A stretch of DNA of 64,000 nt from Psychroflexus gondwanensis ACAM 44 (GCF_000355905.1 NZ_APLF01000008.1:1-64000); one strand, 5' to 3'; positions 8,049-16,880 are shown, counted from the stretch's first letter. Notes: a model not told the origin generated them from the letters alone. Numbers and translations are program-made.

Positions 8049-8759
8049 ATGAAAACCATTACTCTTATTATATTTAGTTTGATAATTTACTCATTTCAAA
8101 GTCAAGCTCAGACACAAGAACTTCTAGACAATACTTGGTATCTCGAAAAGGTGGTGATTGAAGGGGAAGAATTTTTCGTTCCAAATCTTGGTTCTCCACC
8201 AATTGCTTACGCAGAATTTAATTTAGATTTCTTTAATACAGAATACTGTATGTCTTTATATGCTGATATAGAATATAGTGAACTTTCAAATTTTATTTTT
8301 ACAGGGCAAGGGCTTACTTTCGAGGGCTGTGGAGTTGAAGAATATGATATGTTTGATGCTGTATATTTTTATGATTATTTTGGTTTTGAAGTTGGGTTCT
8401 ATCAACCTTTTTCTTACGAAATTACAGAGGAGTCCTCCACTCTTAAAAAACTTACCATTACCAATACCAATGATGATAAGGCCGTTTACTATTCAGAAAC
8501 TTTGTCTACCCAGGATATAGATGGTTTTGGAACAGTAAGACTTTACCCTAATCCAGCTCAAAATGAGTTCTCAGTAGAAAGTGATGTAGATATAAAGCAA
8601 ATTAAAATGTATAATCAGTTAGGGCAAGTGGTGTTGGAGTTTGATGATATTAAACCACAGCCATCATATGACATCTCAGTACTGTCGAAAGGAATTTATT
8701 TTGTAGAGTTATCTTCTGTTCAAGGCAAGAAAACGGTGAAAAAGCTTGTAAAGCAGTAA
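8049..8759 (+). CDS. Secreted T9SS sorting-domain protein (paralogue 1 of 3)
   Basis: The 236-residue protein starts with a signal peptide ending FQSQAQ, followed by TQELLDNTWYLEKVVI, which resembles the opening of lipocalin-like/META-type secreted proteins. The C-terminus (about residues 163-236) is a type A T9SS sorting domain with LYPNPAQNEFSVES and a final KKTVKKLVKQ, so export across the outer membrane is expected. The central region (about 42-125) differs clearly from paralogues 2 and 3, although both ends are nearly identical to theirs. The function of the core is unknown. All three genes have the same AAAAACTAACACCT leader before ATG. Confidence 0.8.
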   Translation: MKTITLIIFSLIIYSFQSQAQTQELLDNTWYLEKVVIEGEEFFVPNLGSPPIAYAEFNLDFFNTEYCMSLYADIEYSELSNFIFTGQGLTFEGCGVEEYDMFDAVYFYDYFGFEVGFYQPFSYEITEESSTLKKLTITNTNDDKAVYYSETLSTQDIDGFGTVRLYPNPAQNEFSVESDVDIKQIKMYNQLGQVVLEFDDIKPQPSYDISVLSKGIYFVELSSVQGKKTVKKLVKQ

Positions 8760-8775
8760 GTAAAAACTAACACCT

Positions 8776-9504
8776 ATGAAAACCTTTACTCTTATATTAT
8801 TTTGTTTTTTATTCAATTCATTTCAAAGTCAAGCTCAGACACAAGAACTTCTAGACAATACTTGGTATCTCGAAAAGGTGGTTATTGATGAAGTTGAATA
8901 CTTAACTCCCAGTAATGATGAAATCAACCAGGTCATTCTTGATTTTGATACCGATTTTATCAATACATACCCAGCACCGTCGGCATGCTTTGCCTTTTTA
9001 GGTTCAATAGATTTTAACAACAATAACTCATCATTTTCAAATAGTGATGCTTCGCCATCTTTTCCAGAATGCAATCAAGAGGAAAACTCTAATTTTTATG
9101 TGTATTATATAGATGAATTTTATTGGCTAGAATCTGGAAATGAAACTCAAATTTTTGAATACAATATCACCGAAGAGTCCTCCACTCTTAAAAAACTTAC
9201 CATTACCAATACCAATGATGACAAGGCCGTTTACTATTCAGAAACTTTGTCAATTCAAGATGTGGATGGTTTTGGAACGGTAAAACTTTACCCTAATCCA
9301 GCTCAAAATGAGTTTTCTATTGAAAGTGATGTAGATATAAAACAAATTAAAATATATAATCAGTTAGGGCAAGTGGTGTTGGAGTTTGATGATATTAAAC
9401 CACAGCCATCATATGACATCTCAGTACTGTCGAAAGGAATTTATTTTGTAGAGCTATCTTCTGTTCAAGGCAAGAAAACGGTGAAAAAGCTTGTAAAGCA
9501 GTAA
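8776..9504 (+). CDS. Secreted T9SS sorting-domain protein (paralogue 2 of 3)
   Basis: The 242-residue protein has a signal peptide ending FQSQAQ, the same NTWYLEKVVI opening as paralogue 1, and a core rich in Asn, Ser, Asp and aromatic residues. The core has two cysteines (SACFAF and FPECNQ). A C-terminal T9SS sorting domain carries LYPNPAQNEF. It is almost base-for-base identical with the following gene through most of its length. The repeat period of 745 bp includes the 16-base spacer, showing a recent tandem duplication. No enzymatic motif was recognised. Confidence 0.8.
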   Translation: MKTFTLILFCFLFNSFQSQAQTQELLDNTWYLEKVVIDEVEYLTPSNDEINQVILDFDTDFINTYPAPSACFAFLGSIDFNNNNSSFSNSDASPSFPECNQEENSNFYVYYIDEFYWLESGNETQIFEYNITEESSTLKKLTITNTNDDKAVYYSETLSIQDVDGFGTVKLYPNPAQNEFSIESDVDIKQIKIYNQLGQVVLEFDDIKPQPSYDISVLSKGIYFVELSSVQGKKTVKKLVKQ

Positions 9505-9520
9505 GTAAAAACTAACACCT

Positions 9521-10249
9521 ATGAAAACCTTTACTCTTATATTATTTTGTTTTTTATTCAATTCATTTCAAAGTCAAGCTCAGACACAAGAACTTCTAGA
9601 CAATACTTGGTATCTCGAAAAGGTGGTTATTGATGAAGTTGAATACTTAACTCCCAGTAATGATGAAATCAACCAGGTCATTCTTGATTTTGATACCGAT
9701 TTTATCAATACATACCCAGCACCGTCGGCATGCTTTGCCTTTTTAGGTTCAATAGATTTTAACAACAATAACTCATCATTTTCAAATAGTGATGCTTCGC
9801 CATCTTTTCCAGAATGCAATCAAGAGGAAAACTCTAATTTTTATGTGTATTATATAGATGAATTCTATTGGCTAGAATCTGGGAATGAAACTCAAATTTT
9901 TGAATACAACATCACCGAAGAGTCCTCCACTCTTAAAAAACTTTCCATTACCAATACCAATGATGATCAGGCCGTTTACTATTCAGAAACTTTGTCAATT
10001 CAAGATGTGGATGGTTTTGGAACGGTAAAACTTTACCCTAATCCAGCTCAAAATGAGTTTTCTATTGAAAGTGATGTAGATATAAAACAAATTAAAATGT
10101 ATAATCAGTTAGGGCAAATGGTGTTGGGGTTTGATGATATTAAACCACAGCCATCATATAACATCTCCGTACTGTCGAAAGGGGTTTATTTTGTAGAGCT
10201 ATCTTCTGTTCAAGGCAAGAAATCAGTTAGGAAAATTATCAAAAAATAA
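9521..10249 (+). CDS. Secreted T9SS sorting-domain protein (paralogue 3 of 3)
   Basis: The 242-residue near-identical copy of paralogue 2 has the same signal peptide, cysteine pair and sorting domain. Differences are concentrated at the C-terminus, which ends KKSVRKIIKK rather than KKTVKKLVKQ, with scattered changes such as K to Q in the DDQAVYYSE segment. It is the last gene of the block. The decayed duplicate of the acyl-CoA dehydrogenase 3' end begins 31 bases after its stop. Confidence 0.8.
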   Translation: MKTFTLILFCFLFNSFQSQAQTQELLDNTWYLEKVVIDEVEYLTPSNDEINQVILDFDTDFINTYPAPSACFAFLGSIDFNNNNSSFSNSDASPSFPECNQEENSNFYVYYIDEFYWLESGNETQIFEYNITEESSTLKKLSITNTNDDQAVYYSETLSIQDVDGFGTVKLYPNPAQNEFSIESDVDIKQIKMYNQLGQMVLGFDDIKPQPSYNISVLSKGVYFVELSSVQGKKSVRKIIKK

Positions 10250-10280
10250 GTAATCTGCAAAGAATCTAGAAAACTAGGCT

Positions 10281-10483
10281 CTTTCTGCCGCTATGGAAAA
10301 ACTTTAGGCTTCGCAAGTGCAATGGATGTTACTATAGAAGCCGTTCAAGTCCACGGAGGATATGGATATGTAAGAGAATACCACGTTGAGCGTATGATGA
10401 GAGATGCCAAAATCACAAAGATTTATGAAGGCACTTCAGAAATACAAAAAATCGTGATTTCCAGAAGTATTCTAGCAGATTAA
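10281..10483 (+). pseudogene. Second, decayed copy of the acyl-CoA dehydrogenase 3' end
   Basis: The 203 bases match the last 204 bases of the gene ending at 7474 with about 12 substitutions (roughly 94% identity). A C-to-G change makes an in-frame TAG (10305-10307), and a one-base deletion near 10320 shifts the frame. It would read [19 protein letters not shown] where the intact gene has GGNGYV, a change also seen between ordinary homologues. This suggests a diverged allele rather than a fresh copy. Similarity starts abruptly and stops exactly at the stop codon. A terminator follows, as after a real gene. Confidence 0.9.
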
Positions 10484-10508
10484 ACTAAAATCTGATAACG
10501 TATTTTAG

Positions 10509-10536
10509 AGGTCAACAGCGATGTTGACCTTTTTTA
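10509..10536 (+). terminator. Terminator after the duplicated dehydrogenase 3' end
   Basis: AGGTCAACA and TGTTGACCT form a 9-bp perfect stem with a 4-base loop, followed by seven T. It is unrelated in sequence to the terminator after the intact dehydrogenase. Confidence 0.88.
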
Positions 10537-10574
10537 TTTTAAATAGTAGTAAACTTGCGCATTAAAAAGGAGCT

Positions 10575-10835
10575 ATGAAAATATCAGTAGAATTAACCCT
10601 TACACCCATCCAAGATGATTTTGAACCTGTCATTATAGACTTAATAAAAGCGTTGCGAGCTTCAGATTTAACTGTGATCGAGAATCCGCTGAGTACTCAA
10701 GTCTATGGAGACTATGATCGGGTGATGGAGGTTCTTCAGAAGGAGGTAAAAACTGCTTTTGAAGCCATGGATCGAGGCTTGTTATATATGAAAATAGTAA
10801 AGTCTGATAGAAGTGACTACACGCCTCATTTCTGA
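10575..10835 (+). CDS. MTH1187/YkoF-family thiamine-binding-type protein
   Basis: The 86-residue protein starts with the ISVELTLTPI strand and contains ENPLSTQVYGDYDRVM, both characteristic of the MTH1187/YkoF ferredoxin-like family that binds thiamine. It ends with IVKSDRSDYTPHF. A genuine Shine-Dalgarno-like AAGGAG precedes the ATG by two bases, unusual in this phylum. The next gene encodes a PnuC/PnuT-type transporter, which supports a role in thiamine (or pyridine nucleoside) uptake or salvage. That role is inferred from family and context. Confidence 0.75.
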   Translation: MKISVELTLTPIQDDFEPVIIDLIKALRASDLTVIENPLSTQVYGDYDRVMEVLQKEVKTAFEAMDRGLLYMKIVKSDRSDYTPHF

Positions 10836-10881
10836 TTTAAATTGAATGTATGGCTTCTCATCCTTATTTTAATAATAACCT

Positions 10882-10889
10882 TAAGTTTG
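10882..10889 (+). promoter_or_regulatory. -7 element before the PnuC/PnuT gene
   Basis: TAAGTTTG matches TAnnTTTG and lies 19 bases before the first start codon of the transporter gene, suggesting it has its own promoter. No -33 TTG is seen. Confidence 0.4.
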
Positions 10890-10908
10890 TGATTTCATAG
10901 TTTAAAAT

Positions 10909-11553
10909 TTGAATGTGGATCTATTATTAGATTGGTTATTTTTAGAATATCAAGACACGCCAACGCACTTTTTGGTCCTTGAGATTATCGCTATTATTTT
11001 CGGGTTTCTAAGCGTTTTGTTTTCAAAAAAGGATAACATTCTTGTATTCCCAACTGGTATTGTAAGTACGCTCATCTTTGTGTACATCCTTTATGAGTAT
11101 AGTTTGCTCGGTGATATGATGATAAACGCCTACTACTTCCTCATGAGTATTTATGGATGGTATGTATGGACTCAAAAGGTAGATGATTCTCATTTCATTC
11201 CTATTAAAAAGGCAACAAGAAGAGAAAACCAGCAATCTATTTTTATATTTATAGCAACTTCAGTCTTCGTCTGTATCGTTTATGAAGTATTCGATAAATG
11301 GGACGGTTGGGTAACCTATATGGATGTGATCACCACAGGAATATTTTTTGTAGGGATGTGGTTAATGGCCAAAAAAAGATTGGAGAATTGGATCTATTGG
11401 GTCATAGGAGATCTTATTTCAATTCCATTATATTATTACAAAGGTCTTACTTTTACCTCTTTTCAATATATACTTTTTACTATTATTGCCGTTTATGGAT
11501 TTATAGCATGGAAAAAGAACTTAGACAAACCCAAGACCAGCTTACTAAAATAG
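10909..11553 (+). CDS. PnuC-family transporter (thiamine PnuT or nicotinamide riboside PnuC)
   Basis: The 214-residue inner-membrane protein has about seven hydrophobic helices. It contains the family's NAYYFLMSIYGWYVW segment (about 74-88) and, near the C-terminus, WIYWVIGDLISIPLYYYKG, which lines the substrate path in PnuC proteins. The start is TTG here or GTG two codons later. No ATG is near the N-terminus. Position after a thiamine-binding-type protein and overlapping a kinase gene is the arrangement reported for PnuT thiamine transporters, but the substrate cannot be decided from sequence alone. Confidence 0.8.
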   Translation: MNVDLLLDWLFLEYQDTPTHFLVLEIIAIIFGFLSVLFSKKDNILVFPTGIVSTLIFVYILYEYSLLGDMMINAYYFLMSIYGWYVWTQKVDDSHFIPIKKATRRENQQSIFIFIATSVFVCIVYEVFDKWDGWVTYMDVITTGIFFVGMWLMAKKRLENWIYWVIGDLISIPLYYYKGLTFTSFQYILFTIIAVYGFIAWKKNLDKPKTSLLK

Positions 11554-12062
11554 TCCTTTATGGACCAGAATCTACAGGCAAAACGTCGCTTGCTAGAGCT
11601 CTAGCCCTTGAGTATAATACGGAGTGGGTGCCAGAATTTGCAAGGGATTATTTACAAGACAAATACAATACATCTGCAGAGATTTGTGAACCTGAAGACC
11701 TCATTCCTATTGCTAAAGGGCAACTACAATCTGAAAATTTTAAATCTCAAAATGCAAAGCAATACGTGTTCTGTGACACCAATGTTTTGCAAACTTTAGT
11801 CTATGCCAAAGCCTACTTCGAAAACTTTCAGAATAAGATTTTAGAGCAATGTGCAGAAGAGTGTCATTATGCTCATTACTTCTTAACTTATATAGACACT
11901 CCCTGGGTAGAAGATGATTTACGCGATAAACCCACCCAGAGAAAGTCTATGTTTACTATCTTTGAACAAGAGCTCATCCAAAGAAATCTACCTTATACTA
12001 TTTTAAAGGGAGATTTGAAGCAACGTTTACACCAATCCACATCTATTATTAAAACGCTTTAA
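11508..12062 (+). CDS. NadR/AAA-type ATP-binding kinase linked to PnuC/PnuT
   Basis: The 184-residue P-loop protein has Walker A GPESTGKTSLARAL near residues 19-32, then WVPEFARDYL, a segment typical of NadR-like ribosylnicotinamide kinases. VFCDTN near residue 88 has a Walker-B-like aspartate. The open frame extends upstream, but the ATG that lies inside the transporter gene, 46 bases before its stop, gives the expected protein. It probably phosphorylates the imported vitamin or nucleoside to trap it; thiamine and nicotinamide riboside are both possible. Confidence 0.75.
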   Translation: MEKELRQTQDQLTKIVLYGPESTGKTSLARALALEYNTEWVPEFARDYLQDKYNTSAEICEPEDLIPIAKGQLQSENFKSQNAKQYVFCDTNVLQTLVYAKAYFENFQNKILEQCAEECHYAHYFLTYIDTPWVEDDLRDKPTQRKSMFTIFEQELIQRNLPYTILKGDLKQRLHQSTSIIKTL

Positions 12063-12072
12063 TTATCAATTT

Positions 12073-13617
12073 ATGAAGTTTCATCCTAAAGACCTTCTTC
12101 ACATCGAGAACCACCATCTTTCTATAGAAAAGATAGAAAAAGACATTGACTATTTAAAGAGGGGGTTTCCCAATTTAGAAGTCGTAAAGCCAGCAACTCT
12201 AAATGACGGTATTATCATTCTTGACCCTCAGGAAGAAGACGAGTTGATTAGTATTTATCAAAAATCCAAGTTAGAGGCCATCAAATTTGTGCCTGCTAGT
12301 GGAGCTGCCTCTAGGATGTTTAGAATGCTCCACCAGTTTATGGAAGAATATCCAGCCTCACAGATAGACTTTGAAACTTTTCTTCACCAAGACGATTACA
12401 AAGATTTAGTCAGTTTCTTTGATGCTATCGAACATCTTCCATTTTATGAGGACTTAAAATTTGCTTTAAAGGGAAAAGGTGTAGATTTTGATAGCCTATC
12501 CCAAGGAGATAAAGCTTTGAGATTTACAAAACAAATGCTGTCTTCTGAAGGTTTTCACATGGCGAACATGCCTAAAGGGCTTATCCCATTTCATAAGTAT
12601 ACTGAAGAAAAACTAACCGCTTTTCAAGAGCATCTCTTTGAAGCGGCTAGGTATGTCGTGAAGGATAAAGAAGCAAAAGTGCATTTTACTATTTCCAAAG
12701 ACCATTTGGATAAGTTTCAAGAAAAACTCAAGGACATCAAGCCCGCAATAGAAGAAGCAACTGGAGTCAACTTCAAGGTAGAGTTTTCTTTCCAAAACCC
12801 CTCTACAGATACTGTTTGTTTAGATACCAACGGGGATCTTTACAGAGATGGTGAGGGCCATATTTTATTTAGACCTGCAGGGCATGGAGCTTTAATCCAG
12901 AATTTGAACGCATTGAAGGGAGACTTGGTATTTATCAAAAACATAGATAATGTTGCTCATCAAGACTCTGAGGAAGAAAAAAGTAAACCTACACATAAAT
13001 ATAAATCTATTCTTGCCGGGAAGCTCATTCAACTTCAGAAGAAAGCTTTTGGTTATTTGAAAGCCTTAGAAAAAGAAGCCTGTGATAAAACTATAGTGAA
13101 AGAAGCAAAAGCGTTCTTAAGACATCAGTTGAATATTCATGTTGAGCTCCAAACAAAAGAAGACGTTTTTTATTACCTCAACAGGCCTATACGAGTGTGT
13201 GGAATGGTGATTAATGAAGGAGCACCAGGAGGTGGGCCGTTTTGGATAAAAAATGAAGATAATAGTGTTTCTCTCCAAATTGTAGAAAAATCCCAAATAG
13301 ACTTATCTCAACCTGACCAAAAAGAAAAAATGGAAGCCTCTACTCATTTTAACCCTGTGGATATCGTTTGTAGTTTGAAAGATTATAAAGGTAAAACCTT
13401 TAATTTACAAGATTTCGTCGATACCAATAAAGGCTTTGTTGCAAATAAATTTGTAGGCGGTAAACCCGTAAAAGGATTGGAATTACCAGGCTTATGGAAT
13501 GGCGGTATGGCTTTCTGGAATACTGTATTTGTAGAAGTTCCTGCTCATACCTTTAATCCTGTAAAAACAGTTTTAGATTTGCTTAAACCTGGACACCAAC
13601 CCGAAAAAAATGTATAA
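12073..13617 (+). CDS. DUF4301 family protein
   Basis: The 514-residue soluble protein has no signal peptide. It matches the pattern of the Bacteroidota family DUF4301: FVPASGAASRMF near residue 77, GLIPFHKY, FRPAGHGALIQNLN near 270, and VCGMVINEGAPGGGPFW near 377. The glycine-rich motifs and PAGHGAL resemble nucleotidyltransferase-like folds, but no activity is established as far as I know. It starts 10 bases after the kinase and overlaps arfB by 8 bases, so it is co-transcribed with both. Confidence 0.75.
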   Translation: MKFHPKDLLHIENHHLSIEKIEKDIDYLKRGFPNLEVVKPATLNDGIIILDPQEEDELISIYQKSKLEAIKFVPASGAASRMFRMLHQFMEEYPASQIDFETFLHQDDYKDLVSFFDAIEHLPFYEDLKFALKGKGVDFDSLSQGDKALRFTKQMLSSEGFHMANMPKGLIPFHKYTEEKLTAFQEHLFEAARYVVKDKEAKVHFTISKDHLDKFQEKLKDIKPAIEEATGVNFKVEFSFQNPSTDTVCLDTNGDLYRDGEGHILFRPAGHGALIQNLNALKGDLVFIKNIDNVAHQDSEEEKSKPTHKYKSILAGKLIQLQKKAFGYLKALEKEACDKTIVKEAKAFLRHQLNIHVELQTKEDVFYYLNRPIRVCGMVINEGAPGGGPFWIKNEDNSVSLQIVEKSQIDLSQPDQKEKMEASTHFNPVDIVCSLKDYKGKTFNLQDFVDTNKGFVANKFVGGKPVKGLELPGLWNGGMAFWNTVFVEVPAHTFNPVKTVLDLLKPGHQPEKNV

Positions 13618-14014
13618 CAAGGAGGCATTGCTTAGAGAGTTAGAATTTCAATTTGCTTTAAGTGGCGGGCCAGGAGGTCAACATGTTAACAAGACAGAAA
13701 CCAAGGTGATCTTGATTTGGGATCTTCAGAAGTCTGGAGTCTTCTCAGCATCACAAAAAGAACGGTTGCAACAACGCCTTGCTTCTAAAATTAATTCTGA
13801 AGGGCTCCTGAAATTGAACGTTTCTAAAACCCGAAGCCAACATCAAAATAAGAAAATAGCAATTTTAAATTTTGAAGATTTAGTAAAGAAAGCTCTTCAG
13901 AAGAAGAAAAAGCGTATCAAAACAAAACCTTCGAGATCTGCCAAACTTAAACGCCTTCAGAAAAAGAAAAAAAATTCAGAAAAGAAAGCCAATCGCCAAA
14001 AGCCAGAACTTTAA
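13610..14014 (+). CDS. arfB: Alternative ribosome-rescue peptidyl-tRNA hydrolase ArfB
   Basis: The 134-residue protein carries the release-factor catalytic GGQ in LSGGPGGQHVNKTET (residues 18-32). There is no codon-recognition domain. Its Lys/Arg-rich C-terminal tail (about 98-134) enters the empty mRNA channel of stalled ribosomes. It releases the nascent peptide from ribosomes stalled without a stop codon. The start overlaps the DUF4301 stop by 8 bases, implying coupling. Its stop is one base from the end of the convergent ppc gene. Confidence 0.92.
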   Translation: MYNKEALLRELEFQFALSGGPGGQHVNKTETKVILIWDLQKSGVFSASQKERLQQRLASKINSEGLLKLNVSKTRSQHQNKKIAILNFEDLVKKALQKKKKRIKTKPSRSAKLKRLQKKKKNSEKKANRQKPEL

Positions 14015-14015
14015 C

Positions 14016-16523
14016 TTAAGCTGAATTTCGGCTTGCGTTGATATTTCCAAATAAAGCTCTGATTACCATTTTTTCGTAAGTGTTTTTATTTGGATCATTT
14101 TCTTGAATTTTTTGTAAAGCATATTGCTGAATGCTGAGCAATGGCAGTATGATATTCTCTCGCATACTAATGGATTTTCGGGCTAGTTCTTCATTTTCCA
14201 TCAGCTCTTTTTGTTTTGTAAGTTGAAGCACTAGTTTTTTCGTAAGCTCATATTCTTTACGTAACTCTTTCCAGAATTCACCATATTTCTTGTCATTCTT
14301 CATGTAGGAAGTCAATGGGAAATAGGATTTTTTCATGGACATAATACTGTTCAGTATTAAAGATCTAAAAAACGCAGAGTTTTCATACAAATCTTCAACG
14401 ACATGGAATTGGTCTGCAAATGCATTTAGCGCAGTTCCTAAACCGTAGTAGCCAGGAACATTTTGTCTAGCCAAACTCCAAGAACCAACAAACGGAATGG
14501 CTCTTAAATCTTTCAATTGAAGTTTAGCATCTTGGTTTCGCTTGGTTGGTCTACTGCCAATATTTGTTGCTCCATAATACTTAAGCGTTGTCATCTCTTC
14601 CAAGTAAGGAATAAACAACTCGTGCTCTTTTAAACTGATATATTTTTGGTAGCTTTTATCGGCTAATTGGGTGATTAATTCTTTGTGATTCGGCTTCCAT
14701 CTGTTGCGGTGTTTAGATTTTACACCTGCCAAAAGCAACTGTTCAAAATTGTAAGTGGCTTGCTCTTGGGTTCCAAAAAGACTGGTAATGGTTTGTCCTT
14801 GGATGGTCAATTGTATTTTTTCATTTGCAATTTCATTTCCTTGTGCGGCGTAAAATTGATGCGTTTTTCCACCTCCACGAGCTGGTGGGCCACCGCGGCC
14901 ATCAAAAAACACAACTCGGTAAGCCTTTTCTCTAGACAAGCGGGTTAAGCGTTCTTTGGTTCTGTAAATTTCCCAATTGGCTTTCAAATATCCACCATCT
15001 TTTGTGCCGTCAGAAAAGCCTAGCATAATGTGTTGTTCTTGATTTCTTTTTAGCAAGTGGTTTTTATAGGTTTCATTTTCGTAAAGCGCAGTCATCACAG
15101 ATTCAGAATTGTCCATTCCTTGCATGGTTTCAAATAAGGGAACAATATCGATACAGATTTCATCTTCTTTATAACCACAATACTTAAAAATTGCAAACAC
15201 ATGAAGAACATCAAAAATGCTTTCTGAATTGGAAATAATGTAGCGATGCAAACCACGCTGACCGTTTAATTCTTGAATTTCTTGAATTTGATATACGTTC
15301 CTTAGCGTATCGACCACCAAATCATCGGAATAATCGTCTGGATTTATTGCTAAAGAGTTTTGAGTTAAATAGGTTATCTTTTCTTCTGAAGTTAACTCAT
15401 CATAATTAACGTGGAACTCTTTATCGAATATGTCTCTTATAACTTGATTATGAACACTGCTGTCTTGTCGAATATCTAAGGTCGCAAAATGATTTCCAAA
15501 GAGATGAACCCTACCAATAAAATCGTCTATCAAATCTATATTAAGAGATCTGTAGTTTTCTTCCACAAGCTTCCTGACCTCATACATTATGTTCAAGATT
15601 TCCTGAGAAGTTAAACTGGTTTTCTTCTTGAAAATTTGTTTATATAGTTTAGCCTTAAGTTTATTAAGCGGCTCATTAACTTCTCGGAAAGTAAGTTTAC
15701 GCATCAAAACCTTTAGATGATTGTAGTAGCATTTCATGATGGTAATGCGCAGCTGAGTAGCAACTTCGTAGGTGGTTTCTTTGTTTACAAAAGGATTGCC
15801 ATCTCGGTCACCGCCTGGCCAAAATCCTAACTCTAACAAATTGGGATTAAAGTCTGGTGGTAAATTGGCTGTTTTTCCAACTTGATGATAAATTTTGCCT
15901 AGAGTTTCGTAATACACGTATCTCAAGTAAAAAATGATGCTTTGTGCTTCTTCAAAAGGAGTTGGTTTCTCTCTATTAATAAATGGCGTAAAAGCCAATT
16001 GCTGGAGTGTATTATCGATTTTCGTAATGCTATCATCCTGAATAGCATTGCGAAGCTCGTGCATAATTCCTTGCACATTATTAGGGTAAAACTGGGTTGG
16101 ATGGGCGGTAAAAACTACCCGTGCACTAAAGCGTTTCAAGTGTTGAACCAAATCTTTATAATTCTCGTTTCGAGGTTGTAAAACGTCTTCAAGTTTTTGT
16201 TTTTTGAAACTAGAAAAAGCGGCATCTTCAATGCTATCAAACAAAACAACTTGACGTTCGATGTATTGGATCATTCTGAATAATAAGTCAAATTTTTCCT
16301 TGTCGGTTTTTAGTTCTGTATGATTTGCTAAAAAATCTTCAATGACTTCCTTCGGTTCCGCATCTTTTTGGTAACCTTCTTTACTAAGCTTATGTAAAAG
16401 TGGAATGAAAATACCTGTATATGACAAGTCTTCGTTAGGCAAATTCAAAAATAAACTATTGTAAATCAAATATTTATTTTTTACGATCTGTCTGAATTTT
16501 TCTGCGCGTTTGTTGTTTTGCAT
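14016..16523 (-). CDS. ppc: Phosphoenolpyruvate carboxylase
   Basis: The 835-residue enzyme carboxylates PEP to oxaloacetate to refill the TCA cycle. Signatures are VFTAHPTQ near residue 137 (catalytic His), GFWPGGDRDGNPFV near 235, GFSDGTKDGGY near 500, FFDGRGGPPARGGG near 527 and IGSRPTKR near 646. The protein is about 50 residues shorter than the E. coli enzyme. It ends NINASRNSA rather than the usual GMRNTG, which is normal for many Bacteroidota forms. It converges with arfB with one base between stops. Confidence 0.93.
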   Translation of the reverse strand: MQNNKRAEKFRQIVKNKYLIYNSLFLNLPNEDLSYTGIFIPLLHKLSKEGYQKDAEPKEVIEDFLANHTELKTDKEKFDLLFRMIQYIERQVVLFDSIEDAAFSSFKKQKLEDVLQPRNENYKDLVQHLKRFSARVVFTAHPTQFYPNNVQGIMHELRNAIQDDSITKIDNTLQQLAFTPFINREKPTPFEEAQSIIFYLRYVYYETLGKIYHQVGKTANLPPDFNPNLLELGFWPGGDRDGNPFVNKETTYEVATQLRITIMKCYYNHLKVLMRKLTFREVNEPLNKLKAKLYKQIFKKKTSLTSQEILNIMYEVRKLVEENYRSLNIDLIDDFIGRVHLFGNHFATLDIRQDSSVHNQVIRDIFDKEFHVNYDELTSEEKITYLTQNSLAINPDDYSDDLVVDTLRNVYQIQEIQELNGQRGLHRYIISNSESIFDVLHVFAIFKYCGYKEDEICIDIVPLFETMQGMDNSESVMTALYENETYKNHLLKRNQEQHIMLGFSDGTKDGGYLKANWEIYRTKERLTRLSREKAYRVVFFDGRGGPPARGGGKTHQFYAAQGNEIANEKIQLTIQGQTITSLFGTQEQATYNFEQLLLAGVKSKHRNRWKPNHKELITQLADKSYQKYISLKEHELFIPYLEEMTTLKYYGATNIGSRPTKRNQDAKLQLKDLRAIPFVGSWSLARQNVPGYYGLGTALNAFADQFHVVEDLYENSAFFRSLILNSIMSMKKSYFPLTSYMKNDKKYGEFWKELRKEYELTKKLVLQLTKQKELMENEELARKSISMRENIILPLLSIQQYALQKIQENDPNKNTYEKMVIRALFGNINASRNSA

Positions 16524-16805
16524 GGCTTTAAGTTTAAAAATGTATAGTAAATACAGTCACAAAAAATATTCTACTTATTCTCAGAAATACAGAAAAACAA
16601 TCTAAAATTATTTGAGTTCATTGTTTTACTGCCCATTCCTAAATGCCTGAAACAGGTAAGTTTTTATTTGAAAACTGAGTGATAATTTTAAAAGCTAGTC
16701 TTCACTTGCACTAATTTAAATCTTAAATTTGAAATTTAATCTTTAAATTAAGTATTATTTTTTGAAGTCAATTCCAAATCATTTCTATAAGTTTGCACGA
16801 CGTCT

Positions 16806-16880
16806 CAAAGGGGTGTTTTGCAATAGCAAGACTGAGATTATACCCAATGAACCTGGGCAAGTAATGTTGCCAAGGGAAAA
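16806..16880 (+). ncRNA. TPP (THI-box) riboswitch
   Basis: The conserved core is readable: GGGGTG (16810-16815), CTGAGA (16832-16837), then ACCC, GAACCTG, and GGCAA-GTAATG-TTGCC with terminal AGGGA at 16873-16877. These correspond to the pyrimidine-sensor arm and pyrophosphate-sensor arm of thiamine-pyrophosphate riboswitches. The P1 closing helix looks weak. A terminator hairpin follows, so control is likely by premature transcription termination when TPP is abundant. The regulated gene is a TonB-dependent receptor rather than a thi biosynthesis gene. Confidence 0.88.

Noticed and set aside
10281-10483. A functional second acyl-CoA dehydrogenase
   Set aside because: Only the last 68 codons are present, with an in-frame stop, a one-base deletion and no start.
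7475-10574. Insertion sequence or transposon carrying the secreted paralogues
   Set aside because: There is no transposase and there are no terminal inverted repeats. The flanking duplication is 203-204 bp of a gene 3' end, far longer than target-site duplications.
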